Below are positions 32,938-42,729 of a DNA stretch of 64,000 nucleotides, piece by piece. The translations under genes were made by a program, and so were the position numbers. Every line of letters starts with the position of its first letter. Within the stretch, counting starts at the first letter, position 1. The stretch spans positions 6,324,001 through 6,388,000 of the forward strand of contig NZ_CP009428.1 in assembly GCF_000758725.1 (NCBI RefSeq), read 5' to 3'. Below the pieces are notes generated by a model. That model made no database searches and was not told the DNA's origin. It saw only the letters and a program-made list of their open reading frames with translations. Source of the stretch: Paenibacillus odorifer. Its GTDB lineage: Bacteria; Bacillota; Bacilli; Paenibacillales; Paenibacillaceae.

Positions 32938-35900
32938 CTATAAATAATCTGTTTGCTTCAGCATCCGATGCAACATCACAGCAGCTTGTGCACGAGTGGC
33001 ATTACCCTGAGGCTGGAACTCACTTGTGGTCATTCCCAAAATAATCCCCGATTGCACAGCTTTAGCTACGAATTCTGCACTTTGATTCTGAATTTTGGAC
33101 TTATCCTTAAAGCGAGCCAGTGTTGAGGCAGAAGTGCCGCTTAATGTAATAGGATGTTTGGTGTATTCCATTGCCCGAATCATCATGATTGCCATCTGCT
33201 CACGAGTGATATTATCATTAGGCCGGAAGGAGCCATCCGTGTTGCCTGTAATAATACCTGCCTTAGCTGCTGCACCAATATAGTCTCCCGTTTGTGTGGA
33301 AGGCTGCACATCCCGGAAGCGCTGTGCGGTCTCGCGATCGCCTAGCAAACCAAGTCCCCGGCTAAGCATTACTGCAAACTCTGCACGGGTAATCTTTTTT
33401 TCTGGACCAAATGTAGTCCCGTAACTGCTATCGATGATAGTCTTTGCACTAAGCTCAGCTACGATTGAATTACTCCAATGTCTACTCATATCTGAAAAGG
33501 CCCGGGTTGATATAAAGGTTCCTAACACCTGATTACCCTCCGTACGAGCACGAATAATCGTATAGCTACCTACCGTACTTACTTTTGTTGGCAGATAGGC
33601 TGCATCGTAATAGGAAAGATCCAGTCTAGCAGCAGATGTCTGCGCATTGTTCAATGAAGAAGTTGTACGCACAGTGTATTCTCCAGGTACCGATAATGCC
33701 TTAGCATTAGAATAATTGCTGCTTACTATCGCAGTCACCCGGACATCCATAAGACTAGTAACGCTCTGCATCCCCATAGTTTTTAGCTTTTGCTCAAATG
33801 GGGAGAACGTACCTGCCGGAACCTTTTCTAAGCGGAACACCAGCGAGATATTTTTACTGTCTGCAATCAAGCTTGTCGCTAATCCGTTCATATCGATATC
33901 GTCTAATCCTACGCTATATAAGTGATCGCCATAACGTATCATAAATTTTGTGGTTTTACTGCGATTTACAGCATCAAGCAAAGGCTTTAAAGGAACAGTC
34001 ACATAGGCCGATTGTTCTGTAGCAGGCACCTCAAAAGCTAATGTATCACTACTTGCCTTATACAGATATTCAAAACTGGCCGTCAGGCGATCTGTGTTTA
34101 AGGTATATCTTTTTACAGATTGATTGTATAACGAACGGTCATCCACGATTTGTGAAGAGTCACTCTTCAGCAGCGCGTATTCTTTTCCAAACTCACTTGT
34201 TGCAATCGTCCCTAGATAGGATGGACGATTTCCCGTTCCGGTGCTCACGCCGGTTAGGTTCTTAACAGAAAGTGAAGAGAAGGAGGACAGTATATTACCA
34301 CTTAAATCCTTGATCGTACCTGAACCTGACATATAAGACAAATCAACAGTTTGCCCGGTTTTTACTGCTGAGGATGTTGTTATTTTTAAAATATCCCCTG
34401 ACAAAGTGTAGTTTTGTACACCCATACTGCTTCCATCTGCTCTAACTCCGAACTGATTAGCATAGAGGGAACCAGATGCCTGCATGTTTTTACTGAATGT
34501 AACCGTAAGCTCGTCGCCATTGATGGTGGCAGAACTAATCTCAGGTATGCTAGTGCCGCTATTTTCCGAGATGGACACAGGCTGCAGGTTAATATAAGCT
34601 GCACGGTTTCCATTTAAATCGCTTATTCCGGTAGTCCCCGGAACATAGGATAACGTAACATTCTGATTCACCGTCAAAGCACTCTGGAGCGTTAGCGTGA
34701 CCTGTGAGCCACTGACGGATACATTCGTAACATAGTTAGGAGTGCTGCCAACAAGCACAGAGAACTGGCTGTTCATCGGGAGGTTTGTCGTTGACAAGCC
34801 TTCATTGTAATTCAGAAGGATTTTATTGCCACCTCCGGTTGCACTTTGGAACACGGGTGGAATTGTATCGTTGCTGTTGCGAATGTAGAAATCTGTGAAA
34901 TCCGCAATATTTTGTCCAAAAGAATTCTGCAAAGGATAAGAGCCTGCATAATAGGAGACACGAACGGTCTGGCCATTAGAAGCATCGCTATTTAACCCTA
35001 AATATACAGTGTTCCCGCTGGAGCTTATGGAGTTGACCCCTAGAGATCCCCCATCTGAAGTCACTAGAAACTGACTATGTGCGTAAGAGGAAACTGCCTT
35101 TAAAGAGTCATTGAAATTCAACGCTACAGTTCTACCTGTGATCCGTCCATCTTTTGGTGTAGGCATGGAGGACTCGATAGTGTTAGTAACCTGCTTTGAG
35201 CTAAAGGTGCTGGCTGCATTTCCGCTTGGATCTTGAATGGTCCGCAGACCACCTGTATAGCTAACCTTCACGTTCTGTCCAACCGCTACCCCTGTACTGA
35301 GTACCACATAGGCGCTGTCTCCCTGGATATAGACACTTTCAATTGTACGATTCTCATCATTCACCGTAGCACCAAAGCTGGAGATCAACAGTGCAATGGA
35401 AGAGTTGAGACTCTCATTGTATTTTAAACGAATGGTCCGATTGTTCTCGAGTGATGCAGATGTGAGCTGTGGAGCTGTTTTATCCTGAGACAAGGTCCGG
35501 AAGCTCCATGAATTTTTGCCGCTTAGTCCATCATAGATAACACTAGCATCAATAGCGTCTACAAAAGCTCCTTTAGCAATATCAATATAATAGGTTGAGT
35601 CGCTATCTAAAGCTGTTTTAGGCGTAATTACATATTCGTTTGCAGCAGTTGTACTCCGGTTAACAGTAACCGCAACCTGTGCTCCACCACTTTTATAAAG
35701 CGCTACACCATTTTCCACAGCACTGTTATAATTCACATTACGATTGAATGTGACAGAAAATGATCTGTTGTTAGCTATGGATTCACTCCGGTCAGCTGGA
35801 TTTAGCGCACTTACGTTAAGTCCTGTCAAAGAAGCCGTTGTAAATGTCCAGGTATACGCACCCGAAGCTGGAAATACATTTCCGTCTTGATCGTAAAAAG

Positions 35901-36972
35901 CTCCCTGCGGTATCGTCACCGTATACTGCGTACTGTTTAGCAAGGGTGATGCTGCTGATGCTGGAAGCAATGTTATAGTTCTGCTGCTTCCTCCTGTAAC
36001 GGCTGGGGAGTTTACATTAAGCCATCTCGTTCTAGCATCGTTAGCTGCACCTGGAGATACTGTTATGGTTCCAGCTGCAGGCATCATAGGACGATCAAAT
36101 GTAAGCTGTAGGGCACCAGTGGTAGACACCCCACCTGATCCGTTTGCCGGTGCAGGAGTCACTGGAATCTCTGCCACACCTTTAGTAGAGAAGCTCCACA
36201 CATCACCGCTTGAAATTCCGGAATACGTTCGATTATCAACATCCTTAAAAGCATAAGAATCTATAAGAACATAATAGTTACTTCCGGAGGCCAATGTTTT
36301 ATCCAATGTTAGTTTAACTGTAGTAGAGTTAGCATCAGTCTGAACGTTGACTCTAGTATCATCATCCTTAATTTTGAACTCTTGTACGGTTGCATTATCT
36401 GCAGACGACAAAATCCGGATGGAACCTCCACCTTTTATCAGGTTTTTATTTAAGGTTAGACTTAGCTCCTTAAGGGCTCCTGCATCCACTCTTGTATTAT
36501 TAGCAGGTGAAAAGTTACCTGCCGTAATCGCTGTATTACTCTCAGGCGCAGTGGTAAATGCCCATGAAGTAACATCTGACTCATTACCATCATTATCCTT
36601 GAACAACCCCTTAGGGATTGTCACTGTATAAGTCTTGTTTGAAGTAAACTGTTGATTTAGCTTAAGCTCGTAATCTTTTGAACTACCAATAAGACCATAA
36701 CTACCAATAGGAATCGTTAAAAAAGGTGAGCTATCACCTTGACCCGTAATAGTAATTTCACCTGACTGCGGGTTTACTTGACGATCAAAGCTCAGTCTAA
36801 GGGATGATCCGATAGTTACATAACTTGCTCCAGGCGCTGGTGAGACTGTTATACCAAACTCTGATGCAGCGTACACTGCTGAATTCCCTATTCCAATAGC
36901 AGGATAACCCGAACCAAGTACTAACTCTCCCGCTAGAATAAGTGCCGTCCATATTGAAATTTTTCTTTTCAT
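32938..36972 (-). CDS. Large SLH surface protein with Big5-like and SWM-type repeats
   Basis: 1,344 residues. Signal peptide at the N terminus (MKRKISIW, then the hydrophobic stretch to AVYAA). Four Ig-like domains (about residues 30-480), with SLTLNKNLIKGGG and SVTFNRNVNY type motifs, are followed by four repeats of the SWM type (about 490-900; each has a beginning such as SATGGGNKILLNYNEGL and a GQNVKVSYTGG segment), a family noted in motility and surface proteins. The end holds three SLH repeats (about 1150-1340; TRAEFAVMLSR, TREQMAIMMIR, TRAQAAVMLHR). An in-frame TTG lies upstream, but GAGAGGAG precedes the ATG at 36972. The role is probably structural at the surface. Confidence 0.85.
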   Translation of the reverse strand: MKRKISIWTALILAGELVLGSGYPAIGIGNSAVYAASEFGITVSPAPGASYVTIGSSLRLSFDRQVNPQSGEITITGQGDSSPFLTIPIGSYGLIGSSKDYELKLNQQFTSNKTYTVTIPKGLFKDNDGNESDVTSWAFTTAPESNTAITAGNFSPANNTRVDAGALKELSLTLNKNLIKGGGSIRILSSADNATVQEFKIKDDDTRVNVQTDANSTTVKLTLDKTLASGSNYYVLIDSYAFKDVDNRTYSGISSGDVWSFSTKGVAEIPVTPAPANGSGGVSTTGALQLTFDRPMMPAAGTITVSPGAANDARTRWLNVNSPAVTGGSSRTITLLPASAASPLLNSTQYTVTIPQGAFYDQDGNVFPASGAYTWTFTTASLTGLNVSALNPADRSESIANNRSFSVTFNRNVNYNSAVENGVALYKSGGAQVAVTVNRSTTAANEYVITPKTALDSDSTYYIDIAKGAFVDAIDASVIYDGLSGKNSWSFRTLSQDKTAPQLTSASLENNRTIRLKYNESLNSSIALLISSFGATVNDENRTIESVYIQGDSAYVVLSTGVAVGQNVKVSYTGGLRTIQDPSGNAASTFSSKQVTNTIESSMPTPKDGRITGRTVALNFNDSLKAVSSYAHSQFLVTSDGGSLGVNSISSSGNTVYLGLNSDASNGQTVRVSYYAGSYPLQNSFGQNIADFTDFYIRNSNDTIPPVFQSATGGGNKILLNYNEGLSTTNLPMNSQFSVLVGSTPNYVTNVSVSGSQVTLTLQSALTVNQNVTLSYVPGTTGISDLNGNRAAYINLQPVSISENSGTSIPEISSATINGDELTVTFSKNMQASGSLYANQFGVRADGSSMGVQNYTLSGDILKITTSSAVKTGQTVDLSYMSGSGTIKDLSGNILSSFSSLSVKNLTGVSTGTGNRPSYLGTIATSEFGKEYALLKSDSSQIVDDRSLYNQSVKRYTLNTDRLTASFEYLYKASSDTLAFEVPATEQSAYVTVPLKPLLDAVNRSKTTKFMIRYGDHLYSVGLDDIDMNGLATSLIADSKNISLVFRLEKVPAGTFSPFEQKLKTMGMQSVTSLMDVRVTAIVSSNYSNAKALSVPGEYTVRTTSSLNNAQTSAARLDLSYYDAAYLPTKVSTVGSYTIIRARTEGNQVLGTFISTRAFSDMSRHWSNSIVAELSAKTIIDSSYGTTFGPEKKITRAEFAVMLSRGLGLLGDRETAQRFRDVQPSTQTGDYIGAAAKAGIITGNTDGSFRPNDNITREQMAIMMIRAMEYTKHPITLSGTSASTLARFKDKSKIQNQSAEFVAKAVQSGIILGMTTSEFQPQGNATRAQAAVMLHRMLKQTDYL

Positions 36973-37108
36973 TCCGTGATAGACTCCTCTCAAGCCATAC
37001 TATCGTCTTTATGTATATTCTTATATTTCGGCTAAAAGGCTGGCAAAGTTTAGTAGTCTACTTCTCTATGGTTAGATTCACTAGCCCTGCTCGTTTTCGC
37101 ACGCAAAA

Positions 37109-37147
37109 TAACCCGCAGAGCTGACACCAAGGCCAACTTGCGGGTTA
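37109..37147 (-). terminator. Probable terminator of metK
   Basis: 9-bp perfect stem TAACCCGCA (37109-37117) and its complement (37139-37147) with a 21-nt loop. The following T tract on the minus strand is TATTTTG. It lies 26 bases after the metK stop. Confidence 0.6.
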
Positions 37148-37172
37148 ACATATTATAAGACCGTATGATGAA

Positions 37173-38375
37173 TTACAACCCTGCTTGATCTCTTAGCAAT
37201 TCTGCTTTATCTACGCGTTCCCATGGAAGATCTACATCAGTACGTCCGAAATGACCGTAAGCTGCAGTTTGTCTGTAAATCGGTTTACGCAAATCAAGCA
37301 TAGAAATGATGCCCGCAGGGCGAAGATCAAAGTTGTTGCTGATCAGTTGAACCATTTTCTCTTCACTGATTTTACCTGTTCCGTATGTATCCACATTTAT
37401 CGAGACAGGAGTAGCTACACCGATGGCATAGGCAAGTTGGATCTCACATTTGTCGGCCAAACCAGCAGCTACAAGATTCTTAGCTACATAACGAGCCGCG
37501 TAAGCCGCAGAACGGTCCACTTTAGTTGGATCCTTACCTGAGAATGCTCCGCCGCCATGACGAGCATATCCGCCGTATGTATCTACGATAATCTTACGGC
37601 CAGTTAGACCAGCATCCCCTTGAGGACCCCCAATAACAAAACGTCCGGTTGGGTTAATAAAGTATTTGGTTTCTGCATCAAGCAGTTCCGCAGGAACAAC
37701 AGGCAAAATAACATGTTCTTTAATATCCGCCTGAATTTGTTCAAGAGAAATTTCCTCTGCATGTTGTGTAGATACTACGATAGCGTCTACGCGTACAGGT
37801 TTTTCATCTTGATACTCAATTGTAACTTGTGTTTTGCCGTCTGGACGAAGATAGTCCAAGGTTCCGTTCTTACGAACTTCAGATAACCGACGTGCAATAC
37901 GATGTGATAAAGCAATCGGCAGTGGCATCAGTTCAGGTGTCTCGTTCGTAGCAAAACCAAACATGAGTCCTTGATCGCCCGCACCAATATTAGCTGTTTC
38001 TTCAGCTACTTGAGCAGGATCCCGGTGTTCTAAAGCAGAGTTAACACCTTGGGCAATATCAGCGGACTGCTCGTTAAGAGAACTCAATACAGCACATGTA
38101 TTATAGTCGAAACCATATTTTGCACGTGTGTATCCAATTTCTTTGATGGTATTGCGTACGATGGCAGGAATATCAACATACTCTGATTTGGTACTGATTT
38201 CCCCGATCACCAGTACAAGACCTGTTGCTACTGCTACTTCGCAGGCTACACGTGCATTAGGATCATTAACTAAAAATGCATCCAATACTGCGTCGGAAAT
38301 CTGGTCACAGATTTTATCCGGATGCCCTTCCGTAACGGACTCAGAAGTAAACAAATGACGCCCTTTAATAGACAA
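37173..38375 (-). CDS. metK: S-adenosylmethionine synthetase
   Basis: 400 residues, the same length as Bacillus MetK. Motifs are HLFTSESVTEGHPDKICDQI, the GAGDQGLMFGFA loop and the P-loop-like GGGAFSGKDPTKVDRSAAYAARY. It makes SAM from methionine and ATP in a tetramer. The Shine-Dalgarno GGGAGG precedes a TTG by 9 bases, so it begins MSIKGRHL; the three upstream codons of the long frame are too close to it. It has a strong SigA promoter about 240 bases upstream and a leader of about 210 nt, with no visible SAM (S-box) motif. Confidence 0.96.
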   Translation of the reverse strand: MSIKGRHLFTSESVTEGHPDKICDQISDAVLDAFLVNDPNARVACEVAVATGLVLVIGEISTKSEYVDIPAIVRNTIKEIGYTRAKYGFDYNTCAVLSSLNEQSADIAQGVNSALEHRDPAQVAEETANIGAGDQGLMFGFATNETPELMPLPIALSHRIARRLSEVRKNGTLDYLRPDGKTQVTIEYQDEKPVRVDAIVVSTQHAEEISLEQIQADIKEHVILPVVPAELLDAETKYFINPTGRFVIGGPQGDAGLTGRKIIVDTYGGYARHGGGAFSGKDPTKVDRSAAYAARYVAKNLVAAGLADKCEIQLAYAIGVATPVSINVDTYGTGKISEEKMVQLISNNFDLRPAGIISMLDLRKPIYRQTAAYGHFGRTDVDLPWERVDKAELLRDQAGL

Positions 38376-38547
38376 GTATAACAACCTCCCATATGGTTAG
38401 TCTGACACTGTATAAGGGATTCCTTAATGATAACAGGCCAAATAATTAAACTAAATAATATAAATAATTCAGGTTTGCCTGATTTCTTTTTATGAAGGAT
38501 TTTCGCAAAATTTAATGCCTGCATTCACTAAACTCTTCAAAAAATGA

Positions 38548-38569
38548 ACCTTTTCCATATGGAAAAGGT
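38548..38569 (-). promoter_or_regulatory. Perfect palindrome with T run in the metK leader
   Basis: A 22-bp perfect palindrome (ACCTTTTCC, ATAT centre, complement), followed on the minus strand by TCATTTTTT, about 15 nt after the expected transcription start. It can fold as a 9-bp hairpin terminator or bind a protein dimer. No riboswitch aptamer could be placed before it because too little RNA is available. Confidence 0.7.
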
Positions 38570-38590
38570 CTAAGGCTTTCCTCAAAAGTC

Positions 38591-38619
38591 ATATTATCTT
38601 ATTTAGGGGGTGGTGTCAA
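38591..38619 (-). promoter_or_regulatory. SigA promoter of metK
   Basis: Minus strand TTGACA (38614-38619), 17-bp spacer, TAATAT (38591-38596). Near-consensus, so metK should be well transcribed. Transcription starts near 38584. Confidence 0.85.
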
Positions 38620-38714
38620 TTAAACACAGAGCCCCCCGTGAGAGTATGAATATTGATTTCACGCTATAAAAAAGCAATATCAGATAAGGAATAAGGGTAT
38701 CCTAACCCCTGATA

Positions 38715-38984
38715 TTATTGAAAAAGAGACTGTTCAGCTTGCTTAATGAGTCTCTTCGTAATTTCTCCTCCAACAGACCCATTATCCCTTGAACTCAGAT
38801 GCCCAAGGTACTGACTACGGCCAGAACCACTACCTCCGACTGCTCCTAACTCAGAAGCAAACTCCGTGTCTGCCCCGCCTCCATAATGAGCCCCATATAA
38901 ACCAAATTCAGCTGCAATTTCATATTGCATTTGTTTCAGCATTGTCCGACTTTCAGGTACGACTGTACGATTATTACGTGCCAT
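38715..38984 (-). CDS. Alpha/beta-type small acid-soluble spore protein
   Basis: 89 residues. The conserved N-terminal block MLKQMQYEIAAEFGLYG contains the cut site E-FG used by the germination protease, and the C-terminal block DNGSVGGEITKRLIKQAEQ is the DNA-binding signature of SspA/B-type proteins, which saturate spore DNA against UV. Between them is a Gly-rich insert of about 30 residues (with a second ELG site) not found in the Bacillus proteins (about 65-70 residues). Shine-Dalgarno AGGAGGTG. A terminator-like stem (38674-38719 region, AATATCAG and CTGATATT arms) follows. Confidence 0.93.
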   Translation of the reverse strand: MARNNRTVVPESRTMLKQMQYEIAAEFGLYGAHYGGGADTEFASELGAVGGSGSGRSQYLGHLSSRDNGSVGGEITKRLIKQAEQSLFQ

Positions 38985-39137
38985 GTTACAGCACCTCCTG
39001 TGAATTTGTAAGATTACAGGAATATTGTGCGTCCATCACTTAATCTTCAATCGCGCCAATGATTTGTAACTTTGGAAAACAGTTTGAAGGTATGATTAAG
39101 TCCGTTTACGGGCATTATGAATATATATCATTACACA

Positions 39138-39677
39138 TTATTTCAAGGTATATCCACCACGAACCATCACAACAAGACCAAGGGTTTGACCCTCTTGAAC
39201 AGCTATACCACGACCATCACGAGGGAAGGACAATAAGTGGTTAGATGGTGCAGCTAGTCCATTTGTAAGATCTTTACCATCTGTTAAATCGGCCACACCA
39301 TTCGCATCTTGTGAAACGATTACTGCTTTACCCGCGCGAACGATAAATTCAGCGCCTGCAGAAGCAATTAAAGTTTGGCCAGGCTTCACATCAACAATCA
39401 CAGATTCATTACTACTATTTTGACCAGGTGTAGCTACTGGCGCTGTGGTTGCACTAGGCGCAGGTGTAGCAGTCGCTACCGGAGTCGTCACTGCACCACC
39501 TGAAAGTGCTTTCTGAATTTGCTGATCGACGTAGCTTTTAGTAACTACAGGATCATCCGTTGTGCCAGGCTGAGAACCAACACCTGCACCTTCAGCAGTA
39601 ATGTTTAGCAAAGACCCAGCCCATATACCACCAGCCAGCAATACAGCAGCGGTTGTTACTTTCCATACCGATTTCAA
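39138..39677 (-). CDS. Secreted or membrane-anchored hypothetical protein
   Basis: 179 residues. An N-terminal hydrophobic helix (residues 6-24, KVTTAAVLLAGGIWAGSLL) is followed by a short coiled segment (SYVDQQIQKALSGG), a Pro/Thr/Ala-rich linker with repeated ATPAPSATTAP-like units, and a compact domain (90-179) with VIVDVKPGQTLIASAGAEF and VQEGQTLGLVVMVRGGYTLK. The signal sequence suggests export. Start codon is TTG with GAGGAGG 7 bases upstream. It lies after the S-layer gene with a terminator between. No recognised function. Confidence 0.7.
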   Translation of the reverse strand: MKSVWKVTTAAVLLAGGIWAGSLLNITAEGAGVGSQPGTTDDPVVTKSYVDQQIQKALSGGAVTTPVATATPAPSATTAPVATPGQNSSNESVIVDVKPGQTLIASAGAEFIVRAGKAVIVSQDANGVADLTDGKDLTNGLAAPSNHLLSFPRDGRGIAVQEGQTLGLVVMVRGGYTLK

Positions 39678-39720
39678 AGAAGTTCCTCCTCATTATTGGG
39701 GATAAAAACCTATAAAAAAA

Positions 39721-39744
39721 GAATAGCCTCCGAAGAGGCTATTC
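39721..39744 (-). terminator. Terminator of the main S-layer gene
   Basis: Perfect 10-bp stem GAATAGCCTC (39721-39730), CGAA loop and complement (39735-39744), followed on the minus strand by a T run (39714-39720). Confidence 0.92.
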
Positions 39745-39764
39745 TGTGCTTCGGTAATCGGAGA

Positions 39765-42545
39765 TTACTTAGCGGAGATTTCTGTTTCGCCTTTGATCTT
39801 GTTGCCATCAGCATCGAAGATTGCAGCGTCTTTCTTAACTTTAACAATGATTCTGTTAACACCGTTGGCGTTAAGATCAAGTTCTTCTTTAGCACCAGCA
39901 GCGGAATCAATGATTTTCTTGGAGAATTTAACAGACCATTTTCCTTTATCAGATCCGTATTTAATCGGAGTGATAGAAAGAATGTTATCTGATGAAATTT
40001 TGTTGCTAGAATTAACATCAGTGTTGATGTAGAATTCCAGGTTCGCTTTCAAGTCAGCTTCAGTTGTAGCTTCATTCAGGTCTTTGGAGAATCCGAGAAT
40101 CAGTTCAGTTGAACCTCCGCTGGATACTACAGCTGAATCAAACGCAGGGCTAATTCTGCTAGTCAGCTTACCTTTTTGTTGTGCAACTGTACCATCGATT
40201 ACGTTACCAGCAGTATCAGTAACACCATTCACAGCAAAGACATAGTCTTTAGTTTCTGTGATGCTGGAGCTAGGGATATATACATATGCACGAGCACGAG
40301 TTGGGTTAGTAGCAGATGATACTTCTTCGCCTTTTTCGTTCAATGTTTTAATTGTAACGTAAGAAGTGCTTGGAAGACCAGCATTGTTCAATGTGTAGCT
40401 GTTTTTATCAAGAATTGTGGATGATTTCAAACCGCTAGCATCAAACAGATCAACAGTGATCAAAGCATCACCATAAGTGTCATCACCAACAGATTTGCTA
40501 TCATAGAACTTGATAGGAGCAGCGCCATTAACAACCAACAATTCTGGAGCTTTATCGTCAGTTGAAGTAGATCCGATTGTTACAGGCAATACTGCAGCAG
40601 TCAGTTCATTTGCACTGTAGGATTTATCTACGAACAATCCTGCAGGAATACGCAATGTGTAGCTACCAGCAGTTGGTACACTTACACCAGTGATAGTGAA
40701 AGTACTTCCGCTACCTTTAACAAGACTAGAATTGTGAAGTACAGTTGTAGCTTCACCAGTAGTATCATTAATCAGTTGCAGGGTGCCTTTACCTTTGTAT
40801 ACAACATTTTCAGAGAATTTCAGAACCAGACCTTTATTAACAGCTGTAGTTGTGTAAGTAACACCAGTTACAGTAGGAGCTACAGTGTCTTTAGTAAAGG
40901 TAATTGCTTGGCTAGCAGCTGTTCCCAAAATGTTACCCAGAGTATCTTTTACAGAAGCTCCGAATACTACAGAACCAGTGAAAGTTCCAGTTGAAGGGAA
41001 GCTAGTCAATGGGCTTTGAAGGGTGAACTTCTTGCCATTGTCAGTAGTCAACACTTGGAACGTACCTTGGCTTTCACCAACGGAGTTCAACAAGCGAACA
41101 TTACCAACCAAAGAAGCACGATCAACTGTTTTGTCGAACTCAACTTCAACATACTTGTCACTTACTGGAGTTACGCTCTTGATTACTGGAGCAGCAACGT
41201 CAGAAACTACAGTTACAGTAGTTTTGATTGGGTTAGGATTAGCTACATTACCTGCAAAGTCAGTAACGTTAAGCAACGATACATCGTAAGTTTTGCCGCT
41301 ATCCAATGTTCCTGCAGACAATTTATACTCAGTGTAAGTATCATTTGTTACAGTTACAGTAGCAACTTGACCATTTACGTAAGCAACAATACCAGTAGTT
41401 TTAACTGGTTCGCTGAATTTCACGTATACATCTTTAGTAGTTGCTTTTGCAGTAGAGCTAGCAGAAGCAAGTGTTGGAGCAACTGTATCAGCAACAGTGA
41501 TCAGTTGTGTGTAAGCTGGGATAGCTTCAGCAGATGTTGTTGTTACAGCATCGTTAAGAACTACAGTGTAGTTACCTTTAAGGAATTTAACTCCTGGCAG
41601 GGTAATAACAGCTTCAGTGTTGTCAGCGTTGAAGGTAACATTAGCATTAGCTACTTCGTTAACATCACTACCCACTTTAGTTACTTTTACTACGCCGTCG
41701 ATAACTTTGCTGGATTCAGCCAGTGTATCAACATCGATTGAACGGTTAAATTTGATTACTACTTGTTTAGCATTTGGAGCTTCTGCGGAAACAACCTTAG
41801 GAGCTGCCAAAGTTACTTTTGTAGTGTAATCATGATCATTGTGTTTGAAGTTGATTGTAGTTTCAACGCCTGCTACAAGAGCAGTTGTCAATTCAACAGT
41901 TGTAGTAGTTTTGTCAGAGAAAGTAACAACTACTTTAGTTGGGCTCAATGCTTCAGCAGAAACGATTGTAGCTGCTTGGCTCAATTGATCAACAGCATAA
42001 GCTGTTTCAACTACCAAAGAACGGCTAGCGTTAGCTTTGAAGTTAGTGTCTTTAGCAACCAAACCTGCATTGATTACTGCTTGAGCATAACCTTTAGCCC
42101 ATGCGGATGCAGAGTTATCAGTTGTAGTTGGTTGTTCCAATTTCAAAGCGCGGAACAATACAGCCGCAACTTCTTCAACTGTTACTTTACCGTTGTAATC
42201 GAAGATACCTTTAACAGTATCTTTACCTTGCATGTAGTTTACTGCAGTAACAGCTTCGATGTAAGGCACAGCCCAGTTCGATGCGTTGTAACCTTTGTCT
42301 TTGTAAGACAATTTGTTACTTACTTCAGTAAGGTCGAACAATTTAGTAACGATCTTCGCGAACTCAGCACGAGTAAGATCTTTTTCAAGGTGAGCTTGAC
42401 CATCTGGGTATCCGTTGAGAATACCTTTCGCTGCCAAAGCATCAAATTTTTGTTGCGGAGTTGTTGCTGCGTCACCAAACGCTACAGAGGCAAACATCGA
42501 GAATGCCATTGCTGTAGATAATGCTACGGATAAAATTTTCTTCAT
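39765..42545 (-). CDS. S-layer protein with N-terminal SLH domains
   Basis: 926 residues, likely the main S-layer protein. Signal peptide MKKILSVALSTAMAFSMFA ends near VAFGDAA. Three SLH motifs lie within residues 30-200 (GYPDGQAHLEKDLTRAEFAKIVTK, KGYNASNWAVPYIEAVTA). The rest is a series of Ig-like, Thr/Val-rich modules (LSPTKVVVTFSD, DTVAPTLASAS, DTVAPTVTGV). The gene uses a narrow set of codons and has a long leader, as expected for a very abundant protein. The frame runs 35 codons further, but GGAGGAG precedes the ATG at 42545. Terminator follows. Anchored by SLH to pyruvylated polymer. Confidence 0.9.
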   Translation of the reverse strand: MKKILSVALSTAMAFSMFASVAFGDAATTPQQKFDALAAKGILNGYPDGQAHLEKDLTRAEFAKIVTKLFDLTEVSNKLSYKDKGYNASNWAVPYIEAVTAVNYMQGKDTVKGIFDYNGKVTVEEVAAVLFRALKLEQPTTTDNSASAWAKGYAQAVINAGLVAKDTNFKANASRSLVVETAYAVDQLSQAATIVSAEALSPTKVVVTFSDKTTTTVELTTALVAGVETTINFKHNDHDYTTKVTLAAPKVVSAEAPNAKQVVIKFNRSIDVDTLAESSKVIDGVVKVTKVGSDVNEVANANVTFNADNTEAVITLPGVKFLKGNYTVVLNDAVTTTSAEAIPAYTQLITVADTVAPTLASASSTAKATTKDVYVKFSEPVKTTGIVAYVNGQVATVTVTNDTYTEYKLSAGTLDSGKTYDVSLLNVTDFAGNVANPNPIKTTVTVVSDVAAPVIKSVTPVSDKYVEVEFDKTVDRASLVGNVRLLNSVGESQGTFQVLTTDNGKKFTLQSPLTSFPSTGTFTGSVVFGASVKDTLGNILGTAASQAITFTKDTVAPTVTGVTYTTTAVNKGLVLKFSENVVYKGKGTLQLINDTTGEATTVLHNSSLVKGSGSTFTITGVSVPTAGSYTLRIPAGLFVDKSYSANELTAAVLPVTIGSTSTDDKAPELLVVNGAAPIKFYDSKSVGDDTYGDALITVDLFDASGLKSSTILDKNSYTLNNAGLPSTSYVTIKTLNEKGEEVSSATNPTRARAYVYIPSSSITETKDYVFAVNGVTDTAGNVIDGTVAQQKGKLTSRISPAFDSAVVSSGGSTELILGFSKDLNEATTEADLKANLEFYINTDVNSSNKISSDNILSITPIKYGSDKGKWSVKFSKKIIDSAAGAKEELDLNANGVNRIIVKVKKDAAIFDADGNKIKGETEISAK

Positions 42546-42667
42546 AACCTTTTTTTCTCCTCCTTGGACGTTCATAAACTGAGATTTTTCTTTAGTTGAG
42601 TAGCTCATGTCACTCATTAGCCGATGCACCCCCTTTCCCGAGTTGAGCAAATTAAGTATAAATAATG

Positions 42668-42687
42668 TCTGTGACGGGTATCACAGA
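42668..42687. other. Inverted repeat in the S-layer leader
   Basis: TCTGTGA (42668-42674) and TCACAGA (42681-42687), a 7-bp perfect stem with a 6-nt loop in the expected untranslated leader, about 125 bases before the ATG. Could stabilise the mRNA. Confidence 0.45.
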
Positions 42688-42729
42688 AACTGGTAAACGA
42701 TTTTAGGACATGACAATACTAGATTCCTA

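Noticed and set aside
38376..38600. SAM (S-box) riboswitch before metK
   Set aside because: No AGAG/GGAGGGA-type conserved core or matching stems were found, and the hairpin is too near the start for an aptamer.
41016..42521. Two plus-strand open frames (241 and 252 codons) opposite the S-layer gene
   Set aside because: They reflect codon bias of the S-layer gene (Ser/Cys/Phe-rich products with no family) and have no Shine-Dalgarno.
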